64,000 nucleotides of DNA from Bacteroidales bacterium (GCA_017555965.1 JAFZFH010000161.1:1-64000), one strand, 5' to 3'. Positions 16,024 to 24,912 are shown, counted from the stretch's first letter. Program-made: numbers and translations. Notes: a model not told the origin generated them from the sequence alone.

Positions 16024-16042
16024 ATGTTACAATTTGTAACAT
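16024..16042. promoter_or_regulatory. Perfect 9-bp palindrome ATGTTACAA-T-TTGTAACAT
   Basis: The arms are perfect and flank one central base. It lies just after the sbcC stop codon and about 55-75 bases upstream of the predicted small-RNA start, a place suited to a dimeric regulator. No protein partner can be named. Confidence 0.45.
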
Positions 16043-16046
16043 GTGG

Positions 16047-18809
16047 TTAATGTATCATCTCAATACGGCTTCCACCGTATCTGTCTTTCTTTACAAGTAT
16101 CTGTCTGTCAATTTCTTTAAGTGCGGGAACATGTGATATTATACCTATAAGCCTGTTACCCTCCGTAAGGCCTCCAAGAGTGTTGATAGCTAGCCTCAGA
16201 GACTCATCATCTAACGAACCGAAACCCTCGTCTACAAACATCGTGTCAAGCCTGATGCCGCCAGCACTAGACTGAATCTCATCAGACAGACCCAGGGCCA
16301 GAGAAAGTGACGCCTTGAACTGCTCGCCGCCTGACAAACTCTCAACCTTTCTTTCACTACCGTTATAATGGTCTATAACATTGAGTTCCAAGCCAGACTG
16401 ACTTCTGTTATTGGACGCAGTCTCCCTTCGCTTCAGCTCATACTGACCAGCAGAAAGAGACATGAATCTCGTGTTTGCCCTGGCAATGATCCTGTCGAAG
16501 TAATCCATCAGCACATAAGTCTCAAGCATTACTTTTTCCCTACCCTCCATATCGCCGTTTGCAGTCTTGGAAAGTACTGATTTCCAGGCGAATTCCTTCT
16601 CCAGCTTCATGAGATTGTCAGATCGCTTCGAAATATTATCAAGAGTAGTGCTGTTAGAACTTATCCTTGCAAATGTGTGATTGATGAGAGTATCAAGAGC
16701 CGTGGACTTCAGATCTGCATCAGTCTTTGACTGAGTTTCAGTCTCCTTATCGATGTCTATAGTCTCCTTGATCTGTTCCCTAAGAGCATCGATACCAGCC
16801 TTAAGGGCTGTTATCTTCCCGCTGGACGACTTTACATCATTTTCAGCATCCTGAATCTCTTTAATTATTCTGCTGCGTTCATCTATAAGATTCCGCATCT
16901 GATCCTCTGCTTCCTTCTTTGTCCTGTAAGGAACCTCCTTGAGCATTGCCTCCAATTGGGCAGATTCTGTCACAGCCTGAGCCTTGAAGCCGGACAGCGC
17001 CTCAATGAGCTTTCCTAACTCCTCCTGCTTTCCGCTCAGCTCCTTCTCCGCTTCAGGAATGGTCCTGTTCAGCTCGGTCTTTCTGCCGAAAGCAGCATTC
17101 AATGCATTGATGTTCTGCTCTGCTGCAGTCTTCTCGTTACTCACTTCATTATATCTCTGCTCTGCAATCTCGAAACATTCAGGACCATACAGCATGTTCA
17201 GCAGTTCGGCAACCCTTGATTCAAGGGCCTTGAACATACCGTCCACCTTGGTCTTCTGGCTGATGCAGAGATCGCTTCCCAATGACACTTTTGCTGTCAG
17301 ATCGTCGGCCTTTGCCTTAAGGTCCTTTACCTCCTGCTGAGTCGGTACGTCATCTGCTGTCATCGCCTTGGACGGATGCGAAATAGAACCACATACCGGG
17401 CACGGACTGCCTTCATCAAGACCTTTTGCAAGTATGCCGGCCTGCTCGGACAGGAAAAGATTGTATGCTGACTCATATCTCAATACAGCCTCATCCTTCT
17501 CACCCATCCTTTTCTTCAATCCGGCCTGATATCTGCCAAGAGTATTCAACTCCTCATCATATGATTTCATCTCTTTCTTCAGAGAAGTCAATCCATCCAT
17601 CCTATTCTGCAGAGTCTCCTTCTTCTGATTTTCAAGGATGAGCTTCTCTCCACTCTCCTCAAGGGACAGGAGTTCCACCTTCATTGCCTTCAAGGCTGAA
17701 TCTTTCTTGGAAATCTCACCATCCAGAAGAGCCTTTGCAGACTCCTTACCTTTAATCTCAGATGCAAGTGCAGTGATGCTCTTGCTGATGGTTTCAATCT
17801 GTCCGTACCTTGGCATAACGCCCTCTATCTTTCCGATCAGCTTGGAAATCTCTTCTACAGCAGGATTGAGCTTCATCTTCTCAGTCAGAACATCCTTACA
17901 TCTGGTAAACTCCAGTTCTTCCTTTGCGAGAGATTCCGTATCCTGAGCAATCTTTGCCTTGGCGCTTTCATATTCCTCAAGCTTCTTGAGCCTTGCTTCT
18001 GCCTCTTTCGAAACATTGTCATACATAGCCTTTTCCTTCGAATAGGTCTCTTTGGCCTGAGTGTCTTCAGTTATGATGCTTCTGATAAGTTCCTGCACGT
18101 CTGCAACTCCCATCCTCTTAGCCTTCGCCTCTGCTGTCATTGCAGCAAACCTGCTTTCAGCACCACATTCTATGCCGTCGATATACTGCTCTATACCAGC
18201 TCTTTCCGCTCTGCATCTGCCTGCAATCTCATTAGCATCTTTCTTGAGAATCTCCTGGAGCTTGACGAACAGATCCGTCTTGAATATCTTTCTGAAGATC
18301 TTCTGTCTTTCGTCTGTCTTTGAGAAAAGAAGCTTCATGAAATCGCCCTGAGCAATCATCGCAATCTGAGCAAACTGAGTCCTGTCGATGCCGAGAATCT
18401 CATAGATCTTTGCATCTACATTCTTAAGGCCGGCAACTGGAGCCGACCCCGGCATCCATAGGGTGGCGTTGGCACTCTGAAGCGTCGTACCTTCTCCTCT
18501 TTCCTTCGGTCTTTCATATGCAGGATTACGCTCGATCACATAGGTCTTTCCGTCGTATTCGAACTCCAACCTGACATATGTCGGAGTCTTCTCGTCAGCA
18601 TATTTGGAACGGAACATTCCGCTGTCCCTGTTGGTACCGCTCGGCTCTCCGTACAGAGCGAAAGTGATGGCATCGAAGATGGTAGTCTTTCCTGCACCGG
18701 TATCTCCGGAAATGAGATACAGTCCCTGTCTTCCGAAAAGGGTGAAGTCTATCTCCACGGCAGACGCATACGGGCCGAATGCCGACATCGTAAGCTTCGA
18801 CGGTCTCAT
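16047..18809 (-). CDS. sbcC: Exonuclease SbcC, SMC-like ATPase subunit
   Basis: SbcC is the Rad50-like ATPase of the SbcCD nuclease, which processes hairpins and double-strand ends. The Walker A motif GDTGAGKT is at residues 35-42. Two long coiled-coil arms meet at a zinc hook CPVC near residue 470. The C-terminal lobe carries the signature LSGGEQFKASLSLALGL and Walker B DTMFVDEGFGSLDDESL. The length of 920 residues is within the family range. The start codon overlaps the sbcD stop by four bases. Confidence 0.96.
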   Translation of the reverse strand: MRPSKLTMSAFGPYASAVEIDFTLFGRQGLYLISGDTGAGKTTIFDAITFALYGEPSGTNRDSGMFRSKYADEKTPTYVRLEFEYDGKTYVIERNPAYERPKERGEGTTLQSANATLWMPGSAPVAGLKNVDAKIYEILGIDRTQFAQIAMIAQGDFMKLLFSKTDERQKIFRKIFKTDLFVKLQEILKKDANEIAGRCRAERAGIEQYIDGIECGAESRFAAMTAEAKAKRMGVADVQELIRSIITEDTQAKETYSKEKAMYDNVSKEAEARLKKLEEYESAKAKIAQDTESLAKEELEFTRCKDVLTEKMKLNPAVEEISKLIGKIEGVMPRYGQIETISKSITALASEIKGKESAKALLDGEISKKDSALKAMKVELLSLEESGEKLILENQKKETLQNRMDGLTSLKKEMKSYDEELNTLGRYQAGLKKRMGEKDEAVLRYESAYNLFLSEQAGILAKGLDEGSPCPVCGSISHPSKAMTADDVPTQQEVKDLKAKADDLTAKVSLGSDLCISQKTKVDGMFKALESRVAELLNMLYGPECFEIAEQRYNEVSNEKTAAEQNINALNAAFGRKTELNRTIPEAEKELSGKQEELGKLIEALSGFKAQAVTESAQLEAMLKEVPYRTKKEAEDQMRNLIDERSRIIKEIQDAENDVKSSSGKITALKAGIDALREQIKETIDIDKETETQSKTDADLKSTALDTLINHTFARISSNSTTLDNISKRSDNLMKLEKEFAWKSVLSKTANGDMEGREKVMLETYVLMDYFDRIIARANTRFMSLSAGQYELKRRETASNNRSQSGLELNVIDHYNGSERKVESLSGGEQFKASLSLALGLSDEIQSSAGGIRLDTMFVDEGFGSLDDESLRLAINTLGGLTEGNRLIGIISHVPALKEIDRQILVKKDRYGGSRIEMIH

Positions 18810-19957
18810 CTCTCTTCCTCCCAGATAGTTTCTATAATCTTCTTCATGTATTCTTCCTGCTGCTGGTTGAGAATATCACCATTCTGTTTGATATACAGCT
18901 CGTTGAACAGCTCCAGAGGTGTCTTGTTTTCAGCTCCGGCACAGCCTTCCATCACGGTGTTTCCGCTTCTTGTCCGCTTGTTGTCGTATCTCAGTTCCAT
19001 GAGGTTGTGATAAATGCTTCGGAGCTTTCCGATTGCATCCGGTATATCGTGCTCGTCAGTCAACGTGATCCTCACGAAATCCTCAGTCCAAGGTGTGCCG
19101 AGGTAATATTCACGTGCAGTCAGCTCGTCGTATGTGCCCTTGAGATCGTGCCAGTCATGAAGGGGGACCAATGGAATAAGTTCCTTTTTCAAGGTACCCT
19201 TCTCTTCGATAGTGACGAGCGTAACGCTCTTATGGTCATTTACTTCTGAAAACGAATACTTCAGCGGACTGCCGCTGTATCTTATGCGTGCATCTCCGCA
19301 GTCCTGAGGCCGGTGTAGATGTCCCAAGGCCACATAATCAAAGTCCGCGAATGACGATGCGTCCACATTGTCGACGCCTCCGACATTTACATCCTCCGAC
19401 TCGCTCCTTACAGCATCAGTCACGAACTGATGGGTCATGAGGACATTCCTCCGCTCAGGGTTGATCCCCATCTTTGCAACAGCCTTACGGACGGCCGTAT
19501 CATATGAGCAGACCTCTTCCTTTTCATCCTCCGAGAGAAAGTGGCGTACATTTGCCGGTCTGACATATGGAAGCATGTATATATCTATCTCTCCATACTC
19601 GTCTGTCAGTGTCACTGGCTCTGCCGAACCGTTGTAGACAGGGGAGAGGTGGATGCCTCTGCTGTCCATCAGTCGTGCTCCGAAAGCCATTCTTTCCGCG
19701 CTGTCGTGGTTTCCGCTGATGATGAATGTATGTCCGCATATGCCTGAAAGCCTTGTCAGGAAATCGTCGAATACCATGACCGCTTCTCCCGAAGGCACTG
19801 CCTTGTCATATACGTCCCCGGCGATCAGGACGGCATCCGGATTCTGCGCAGAAATTATCCCGCAGATCTGATCCAGAATATGTGTCTGCTCCTCGATAAG
19901 TGACTTCTCATTCACCTTCTTGCCGATATGCAGGTCTGATATATGAATAAATTTCAT
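18806..19957 (-). CDS. sbcD: Exonuclease SbcD, Mre11-like nuclease subunit
   Basis: SbcD is the manganese-dependent phosphoesterase subunit of SbcCD. The metal-binding motifs are in order: SDLHIGKK at the start, AGDVYDKAVPS, SGNHDSAERM, LMTHQFV and ALGHLHRPQ. The C-terminal part (after about residue 280) is the capping and SbcC-contact region. The length of 383 residues is usual. It is the first gene of the sbcDC operon and is divergent from the response regulator gene. Confidence 0.96.
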   Translation of the reverse strand: MKFIHISDLHIGKKVNEKSLIEEQTHILDQICGIISAQNPDAVLIAGDVYDKAVPSGEAVMVFDDFLTRLSGICGHTFIISGNHDSAERMAFGARLMDSRGIHLSPVYNGSAEPVTLTDEYGEIDIYMLPYVRPANVRHFLSEDEKEEVCSYDTAVRKAVAKMGINPERRNVLMTHQFVTDAVRSESEDVNVGGVDNVDASSFADFDYVALGHLHRPQDCGDARIRYSGSPLKYSFSEVNDHKSVTLVTIEEKGTLKKELIPLVPLHDWHDLKGTYDELTAREYYLGTPWTEDFVRITLTDEHDIPDAIGKLRSIYHNLMELRYDNKRTRSGNTVMEGCAGAENKTPLELFNELYIKQNGDILNQQQEEYMKKIIETIWEEER

Positions 19958-19998
19958 GATGTATCCGTTATTAATGCGAAGTTAATAAAATTACTTTT

Positions 19999-20006
19999 TA
20001 TCTTTG
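19999..20006 (+). promoter_or_regulatory. -7 box TATCTTTG for two-component operon
   Basis: Full consensus match, 20 bases before the preferred ATG at 20026. It gives a leader of roughly a dozen bases and makes the upstream TTG at 20017 an unlikely start. Confidence 0.7.
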
Positions 20007-20025
20007 TATAGCAATTTTGGTAATC

Positions 20026-20709
20026 ATGGAAAGAAAGATACTTATCGTTGACGACGAGGCAGACATCAGGGAGATCCTTCAGTTCAACCTTGAAAATGCC
20101 GGTTTTTCTGTGCAATGTGCCTCATCTGCGGAAGAGGCTCTTGAAGTCTTAGGCCCAGAACATGCCCTCATCCTGCTGGATGTGATGATGGGAGGCATGT
20201 CCGGATTCAGTATGGCAGAAGTGCTCAGAAATGAGCGTGGAAGCAAGGTCCCGATCATCTTTCTAACTGCAAAAAGTTCTGAAAATGATCTGCTTACAGG
20301 TTTTTCTGCAGGAGGAGACGACTATATTCCTAAGCCGTTCTCCATCCATGAAGTCATAGCACGCGTCAAGGCTGTCCTCCGTCGTTTTGCACCTGTTGAG
20401 GAAAAACTTCCTGATATGCTTGAGTATGGCCGTCTCAAGATAGATCTCGCAACCAAGATGGTCTATGTCGACGGTCAGAAGGTTATGTTCTCAAAGAAGG
20501 AATACGAAGTGCTTTCATTGCTTGCTTCCAATCCCGGAAAGATCTATTCAAGAGAAGACCTTATCAACGAGCTCTGGAAGGATGCTCCTTATGTCCTTGA
20601 CAGGACAGTTGATGTCCACATCGCCAGAATCAGAAGCAAGCTCGGCGTCTGCAAAGGTTATCTGACCAACAGGTCGGGATTCGGTTACATATTTAATCAA
20701 GCAGACTGA
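20026..20709 (+). CDS. OmpR/PhoB-type response regulator
   Basis: A receiver domain (residues 1-120) has acidic pair D9-D10, phosphoacceptor D52 in LILLDVMMGG, and conserved TAK and PKPF near 83 and 102. It is followed by a winged-helix DNA-binding domain (about 130-225) with KEYEVLSLLASNPGKIYSREDLI and DRTVDVHIARIRSKLG. This is the OmpR/PhoB class. The start at 20026 gives MERKILIVDDE. It shares one base with the histidine kinase gene that follows, so the two form a cognate pair. The regulated genes are not visible here. Confidence 0.94.
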   Translation: MERKILIVDDEADIREILQFNLENAGFSVQCASSAEEALEVLGPEHALILLDVMMGGMSGFSMAEVLRNERGSKVPIIFLTAKSSENDLLTGFSAGGDDYIPKPFSIHEVIARVKAVLRRFAPVEEKLPDMLEYGRLKIDLATKMVYVDGQKVMFSKKEYEVLSLLASNPGKIYSREDLINELWKDAPYVLDRTVDVHIARIRSKLGVCKGYLTNRSGFGYIFNQAD

Positions 20710-21512
20710 TGAAGACCCTGATAATCGTCACATATATTGTAGTTGCCCTGATCCTTCTTGCAGCAGGAGCATTCATTTATCGTATATGGAAGAAAAGCCA
20801 GCAGAAGGCTGAAATCCAGAGTCAGAACCTCAAGAAGCAGATGACCAGCAATATCGCTCATGAGTTGCGTACGCCGGTCACCAGTATCAGAGGTTATCTT
20901 GAGACAATCATCGCCTGTCCTGACATGGCTCCTGAAAAGAAGCTGGTCTTTATCGAGAAGGCGTACAACCAGACTCTCCGTCTGTCCGAACTCATTACTG
21001 ACATGGCTCTCATCTCCAAGATGGAGGAGAGGTCAGACAAGTTACGCAAGGAAGAGATCGATCTTTATGAGGTTGCCAATGAGGTCTTTGACGATCTTGC
21101 TGACAGAATTGCAGAAAAGGGTAATGTCGTAGAGAATATGCTGTCCTCCGGAACACATCTGGTTGCAAACAGGACGCTTGTCTATACGATTGTCAGAAAT
21201 CTTGTCGAGAATACCTTGAAGTATGCCGGTGAAGGCGTGACAATGCATATCGAGTGCTACAGCACCATCGATAAGTTCTGTTATCTTACCTATTATGACA
21301 CAGGTATAGGAGTCCCTGAGGACCACCTTGAAAAGATCTTTGAGCGCTTCTACAGAATAGATGAAGGCCGTGCCAGAGATGTAGGTGGCTCTGGTCTCGG
21401 CCTTTCAATCGTAAAGAACGCCATAAAGTTCCACGGAGGAAGCGTAAGCGTCATCAATCGTCTTGAGGGAGGACTTCAGTTCTTCTTCTCGCTCCGTCGT
21501 CAGGACGATTAG
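20709..21512 (+). CDS. Sensor histidine kinase, PhoR-like, without sensor domain
   Basis: One N-terminal membrane helix (about residues 4-26) is followed directly by a dimerisation domain with phosphoacceptor H51 in NIAHELRTP. The HATPase domain has the N box LVENTLKYA, G1 DTGIGVPEDHLEKIFERF and G2 GGSGLGLSIV. There is no periplasmic or PAS sensor domain: helix and kinase are only about 20 residues apart, so the signal must come through the membrane helix or another protein. It is encoded together with the OmpR-type regulator. At 267 residues it is short for the class. Confidence 0.93.
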   Translation: MKTLIIVTYIVVALILLAAGAFIYRIWKKSQQKAEIQSQNLKKQMTSNIAHELRTPVTSIRGYLETIIACPDMAPEKKLVFIEKAYNQTLRLSELITDMALISKMEERSDKLRKEEIDLYEVANEVFDDLADRIAEKGNVVENMLSSGTHLVANRTLVYTIVRNLVENTLKYAGEGVTMHIECYSTIDKFCYLTYYDTGIGVPEDHLEKIFERFYRIDEGRARDVGGSGLGLSIVKNAIKFHGGSVSVINRLEGGLQFFFSLRRQDD

Positions 21513-21516
21513 TCCA

Positions 21517-22344
21517 TTAAAGTTTTCCTTTTACAACATTGTTCTCTGGAGAGATATTCTTAAGGAATGCATCTCCGTAGTATGTGATTCGGCATGCTCT
21601 TGAAACTGAGTATGTCAGGTGGTCTGTTGCATGTACGTCAGCTGTGCTGGCTCCGCTCAGAGTCACCATCGCGTCTTTTGCTACAAATTTCTTTGCCTCA
21701 ATCTTGCTGGCTCCACTGCACTCGTATTCTACATTGTCAGCGCTTCCGTTCATTTCAATTTTTGAAGCTCCGCTGAGTTCTGCGTTGAGACTCTTGCAGT
21801 TGCCGGTGTAGCTGGCTTTTGATGCACCGCTCAACTCAATTTCAACATCTTCAGAGAAATCGCCGCTGACACTTCCCTTAGATGCACCGCTGCATGAGAA
21901 GTCAAGGCTTTTTCCGTTGAGTTTAAGATCGTTGATCTTTGATGCTCCTGAAAGTTCGATATCGGCCTTGTCGCTCTTGAATTCTCCTTTGAATGTGACT
22001 GCTGCAGCTCCACTGACGTCAATGTCTGCAATCATGTCCATTTCAAGATAAACCTTGATGCGTGGCAGCTGTCCTGTCTTCAACATTTTCGGAAGATTGT
22101 CCTTCATCGACACATTAAGGCAGTGTGAGTCTGAACTGTAGTTGACCTTCAGGTACTCTTCAAATTTACTGTCATAGACAACCTCGACAGCATCTGATGT
22201 ACCTTCGGTGACAACAACCTCATACATGTAACCGATGTTGAGGCTTCTGATGTCCCCGAAGTTGTAGCTTTTGGTCTTTTCTTCCGCATTGGCAGCAAAA
22301 ATTGCAAGTGTCATCACTGCCAGGGTAATAAATAACTTCTTCAT
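21517..22344 (-). CDS. GIN-domain (DUF2807) exported protein
   Basis: A signal peptide (MKKLFITLAVMTLAIFAANA) is followed by a GIN domain (DUF2807), a right-handed beta-helix family common in Bacteroidota. The ladder is plain to see: VSGAA, then LSGAS and CSGAS in turn about every 19-20 residues (seven rungs from about residue 114 to 236), ending with a degenerate VSRAC. The location is periplasmic or surface. It is the third gene of a sigma factor/anti-sigma operon, so it may be part of the envelope system those genes control. No enzymatic residues are evident, and the function of the family is unknown. Confidence 0.9.
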   Translation of the reverse strand: MKKLFITLAVMTLAIFAANAEEKTKSYNFGDIRSLNIGYMYEVVVTEGTSDAVEVVYDSKFEEYLKVNYSSDSHCLNVSMKDNLPKMLKTGQLPRIKVYLEMDMIADIDVSGAAAVTFKGEFKSDKADIELSGASKINDLKLNGKSLDFSCSGASKGSVSGDFSEDVEIELSGASKASYTGNCKSLNAELSGASKIEMNGSADNVEYECSGASKIEAKKFVAKDAMVTLSGASTADVHATDHLTYSVSRACRITYYGDAFLKNISPENNVVKGKL

Positions 22345-22370
22345 ATCTTTATCTGTTTATTTTCGGATTG

Positions 22371-22820
22371 TTATAATTGTGCCAGCAGGCTCTCAAGGGC
22401 CTCATATTTCTGGTTGTAGTAATCGTTGAGGATTTGTATCTTTTCCCTCGTCGGAAGCTCATCAGGAAGCTGGTCTTCCAGAGGGATCGCCTCAAACGTG
22501 ATGGCCCTTATGTTGTTCATCACTTCATCCATTTCATATGGATTTGTGGCTTCAGCCAGTGTGATGATGTCAAGTTCCTTTTCTGTCATCCTTGTATGAT
22601 GACGCTTCAGGGTCCTTTCCATATCCGGTTCGTGGAGCAGCACAGCAAAGGCGGCGAATGCTGCAGCTATACCGGCAGATGTCATGCTTATGAACCTTGT
22701 GCGGCTCCTTCTTTTCTCAGCAGCTACTTTTTCCATGAACCTTCTGCGGCTGTCCGAAGGTAATTGTGTCGAGTCGAACTCTTCACGGTTGTCACGTATG
22801 TATCTTTCAAGTTCTGTCAT
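22371..22820 (-). CDS. Putative anti-sigma factor, single-pass membrane protein
   Basis: This 149-residue protein has a charged N-terminal part (MTELERYIRDNREEFDS...RRRFMEKVAAEKRRSR), one membrane helix at about residues 45-63 and an outside tail. The layout, and a four-base overlap with the upstream ECF sigma factor gene, fit an anti-sigma factor lacking a zinc-binding motif. No known anti-sigma domain can be confirmed by eye, so the call rests mainly on context and topology. A GIN-domain gene follows 26 bases later. Confidence 0.7.
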   Translation of the reverse strand: MTELERYIRDNREEFDSTQLPSDSRRRFMEKVAAEKRRSRTRFISMTSAGIAAAFAAFAVLLHEPDMERTLKRHHTRMTEKELDIITLAEATNPYEMDEVMNNIRAITFEAIPLEDQLPDELPTREKIQILNDYYNQKYEALESLLAQL

Positions 22821-23323
22821 GATCTGTTATGTCTGATGGCTGCTGCCAGTTTCTGTTTTCCTCTCATGTAGAGGCATCTGATCGTGTTCTCTTTTGCTCC
22901 GGTTATCTGTGATATTTCCTGATAGTCATATCCTTCAAAAAGATGAAGCGAGAGAACCATTCTATAATTGTCTGGGAGAGATGCCATGGCATTCCTGATT
23001 GTCTGAATGTCGTATTCAAGATCCTCTTCCACTGTTTCTTCCAATGCAGGGTCTTCATACCCTTCAAGGAAGTCTTTCCATCTGTGTCTTTCCCTGAGTT
23101 TGTCAATGGATTTTCTGATGCATACGCTTGACAGCCATTTCCTGAGGTCTATGATGTCCTGATTTTTGCCGAACTTCCAGTACTGGAGGATGGAATCATG
23201 CATGATTTCTTCCGCATCAGCACTGTTGCCGACAATCCTCAGGCTGATGTTGTACAGCCTTTGGGACATCGTGTCATAAACCTTTTCTATGTCAATGGAA
23301 TTTCTCATCAAGTTTCTTTTCAC
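22817..23323 (-). CDS. ECF RNA polymerase sigma factor
   Basis: This 168-residue sigma-70-like protein has region 2 (SLRIVGNSADAEEIMHDSILQYWKF, with the DAEEIMHD core-binding pattern) and region 4 (SLPDNYRMVLSLHLFEGYDYQEISQ, then KENTIRCLYMRGKQKL helix-turn-helix). The start could be the first ATG or one five codons in (MRNSIDIEKVYD). It overlaps the putative anti-sigma gene by ATGA. The operon also encodes a GIN-domain protein. The target promoters are unknown. Confidence 0.9.
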   Translation of the reverse strand: MKRNLMRNSIDIEKVYDTMSQRLYNISLRIVGNSADAEEIMHDSILQYWKFGKNQDIIDLRKWLSSVCIRKSIDKLRERHRWKDFLEGYEDPALEETVEEDLEYDIQTIRNAMASLPDNYRMVLSLHLFEGYDYQEISQITGAKENTIRCLYMRGKQKLAAAIRHNRS

Positions 23324-23372
23324 CTATATAGACGCTTGACGAAACGGAATGTTGCAGTCTGTGTGCAATTTA

Positions 23373-23963
23373 TCAGATTTCTTTGATGCTGACTATGCCT
23401 GAAAGTACGGCGTAGATGGTCAGTTTGCCGATCGAGCGGGTCTGTAGCTTGTCGCAGATGTTGTTGCGGTGGAAGATTACAGTTGTAGTGGAGATGTTCA
23501 GTTCCTTTGCTATCTCCTTGTTTATGAGGCCTTTGACCATAAGACGCAGAACGTCTTTCTCTCTGTCGGAAAGCCTGTTCTTCTTTGAACCGGACATTTC
23601 CTTGACTGTCGCTGTCATTTCGCCGTAATGGCCCATCTTCTGAAGGTCCATCAGTCTTGTGACGATTTCTTCCTCACTGGCAGTAATGTCCAACGTACGG
23701 TAGCCGGACTGGTCTATATTGGGGTTCTTGCCGTCTGTCAGAACAGTCGTCATATGCTTCAATGTGTCAAACTCATCCGAATCTGAGAAAAGCAGTTCTG
23801 AACTGACAAAAAAATGGACAAAGTGTCTGTTTGAATCGCGGATGAACGAATCAATAGAGTTGTACATATGGAGTTCCACATGGTTGAACAACTCCCAAAG
23901 AATATCTTTGAGAGCTGTACTTTCCAATGTGTTTCTGTCTATTATTGCAAAACAGGGATTCAT
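23373..23963 (-). CDS. LuxR-type helix-turn-helix regulator with pseudo-receiver
   Basis: The C-terminal domain (about residues 130-190) is a LuxR/NarL DNA-binding domain: LSDREKDVLRLMVKGLINKEIAKELNISTTTVIFHRNNICDKL. The N-terminal part (about 1-110) has a receiver-like start, CFAIIDRNTLESTALKDIL, but the strand where the phosphorylated aspartate should lie reads HFFVSSELLF with no Asp, so it probably is not a phosphorylated response regulator. It lies four bases after the SDR gene, and the two are co-transcribed. I infer a regulator responding to something other than a histidine kinase. Confidence 0.8.
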   Translation of the reverse strand: MNPCFAIIDRNTLESTALKDILWELFNHVELHMYNSIDSFIRDSNRHFVHFFVSSELLFSDSDEFDTLKHMTTVLTDGKNPNIDQSGYRTLDITASEEEIVTRLMDLQKMGHYGEMTATVKEMSGSKKNRLSDREKDVLRLMVKGLINKEIAKELNISTTTVIFHRNNICDKLQTRSIGKLTIYAVLSGIVSIKEI

Positions 23964-23967
23964 CTTG

Positions 23968-24738
23968 TTATGGTCTTAATCCGCTGCCTCCCTGAAGGGT
24001 GATTGTTTCTCCGGTCACATAATGTGCGTCTTCGGACGCAAGGAACACGCATACGCGTCCGATGTCTTCCTTAGGATCTGCGAAATGTCCGAGAGGAATG
24101 CCCTGGATGGTCTTTTCGAAAAGTTCTGGATAGTTGTCTCTCCACTGTGCAAGACTCTCCGTCATTGCGAGAGGGCAGACTACATTCACTCTGATTCCGT
24201 CAGGGCCCCATTCTGCTGCGGCAACGCGTGACATTCCTCTGATGCCTTCCTTTGCAGCTGCATAAGATGACTGTCCGAGTTTTCCGAACAGGCCGGCACC
24301 AGATGCGAAATTGATTACAGAACCCTTTGTCTCCTTAAGGTATGGGAAACATTCACGCATATAGAAGAATGCTGCGTAAAGTCCTGAATAGATTGCAAGG
24401 TCGAAGTCTTCTCTGCTGTGCTCTACCAGAGGAAGTCCGGATTTCGATACCTGTGCGTTGTTTACAAGTGTGTTGATCTTGCCGAACTTCTCGACAGTCT
24501 TTCCAACTACATTCTTGATAGCGTCTTCGTCGGCACCATCAGCAACTATGGGGAGTACTTCGATTCCGTACTTAGCCTCAAGTCTGTTCTTTGCATCAAC
24601 AAGTCTTGACTCTGTTCTACCTGTAAGTACAAGGTTTGAACCTTCTTCTGCAAAAGCCTCTGCGAGGCCGAACCCGATGCCTTTTCCGCCACCGGTGATG
24701 ATTGTTACATTTCCTTCAAGTCGTTTCATATACTTCAT
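23968..24738 (-). CDS. Short-chain dehydrogenase/reductase (SDR) family oxidoreductase
   Basis: A classical SDR: nucleotide-binding TGGGKGIG near residue 16, the NNAQ motif (usually NNAG), catalytic serine in NFASGAG and catalytic YAAAK. The C-terminal VTGETITLQGGSGL is the usual subunit contact. The length is 256 residues. The NNAQ change is uncommon but tolerated in the family. The substrate cannot be predicted; 3-oxoacyl-ACP reductase or sugar alcohol dehydrogenase labels would be guesses. It heads a two-gene operon with a LuxR-type regulator and has a promoter box at 24757-24764. Confidence 0.88.
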   Translation of the reverse strand: MKYMKRLEGNVTIITGGGKGIGFGLAEAFAEEGSNLVLTGRTESRLVDAKNRLEAKYGIEVLPIVADGADEDAIKNVVGKTVEKFGKINTLVNNAQVSKSGLPLVEHSREDFDLAIYSGLYAAFFYMRECFPYLKETKGSVINFASGAGLFGKLGQSSYAAAKEGIRGMSRVAAAEWGPDGIRVNVVCPLAMTESLAQWRDNYPELFEKTIQGIPLGHFADPKEDIGRVCVFLASEDAHYVTGETITLQGGSGLRP

Positions 24739-24756
24739 GATTTATGTTGCATCCTA

Positions 24757-24764
24757 CAAATATA
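24757..24764 (-). promoter_or_regulatory. -7 box TATATTTG for SDR gene
   Basis: A full match on the minus strand, about 19 bases before the start codon at 24738, giving a very short leader. Confidence 0.6.
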
Positions 24765-24791
24765 CAAAAAATCATGCAAAAAGCACAGCAT

Positions 24792-24896
24792 TTACTTTTT
24801 AGTGCCGATCTCAATTTCTCCTCCTGAAAGATAGCTCAATACTTCAGTTGCCAGACAAACGAAAACAATGACTGCGAACCACATAATTACCTCCAT
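24792..24896 (-). CDS. Single-pass small membrane protein, 34 residues
   Basis: The frame reads MEVIMWFAVIVFVCLATEV and on to a charged end EIEIGTKK: one hydrophobic helix (about residues 4-22) and a short soluble tail. An -7 box TATCTTTG lies at 24920-24913, about 16 bases before the ATG, which is the normal distance, so the peptide has its own promoter. Its function is unknown; tiny one-helix proteins often modify a larger membrane complex. A longer frame reaching back to 25130 runs through a terminator and the dpp11 gene and is not supported. Confidence 0.6.
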   Translation of the reverse strand: MEVIMWFAVIVFVCLATEVLSYLSGGEIEIGTKK

Positions 24897-24912
24897 TTTT
24901 AAGTTTATGATG

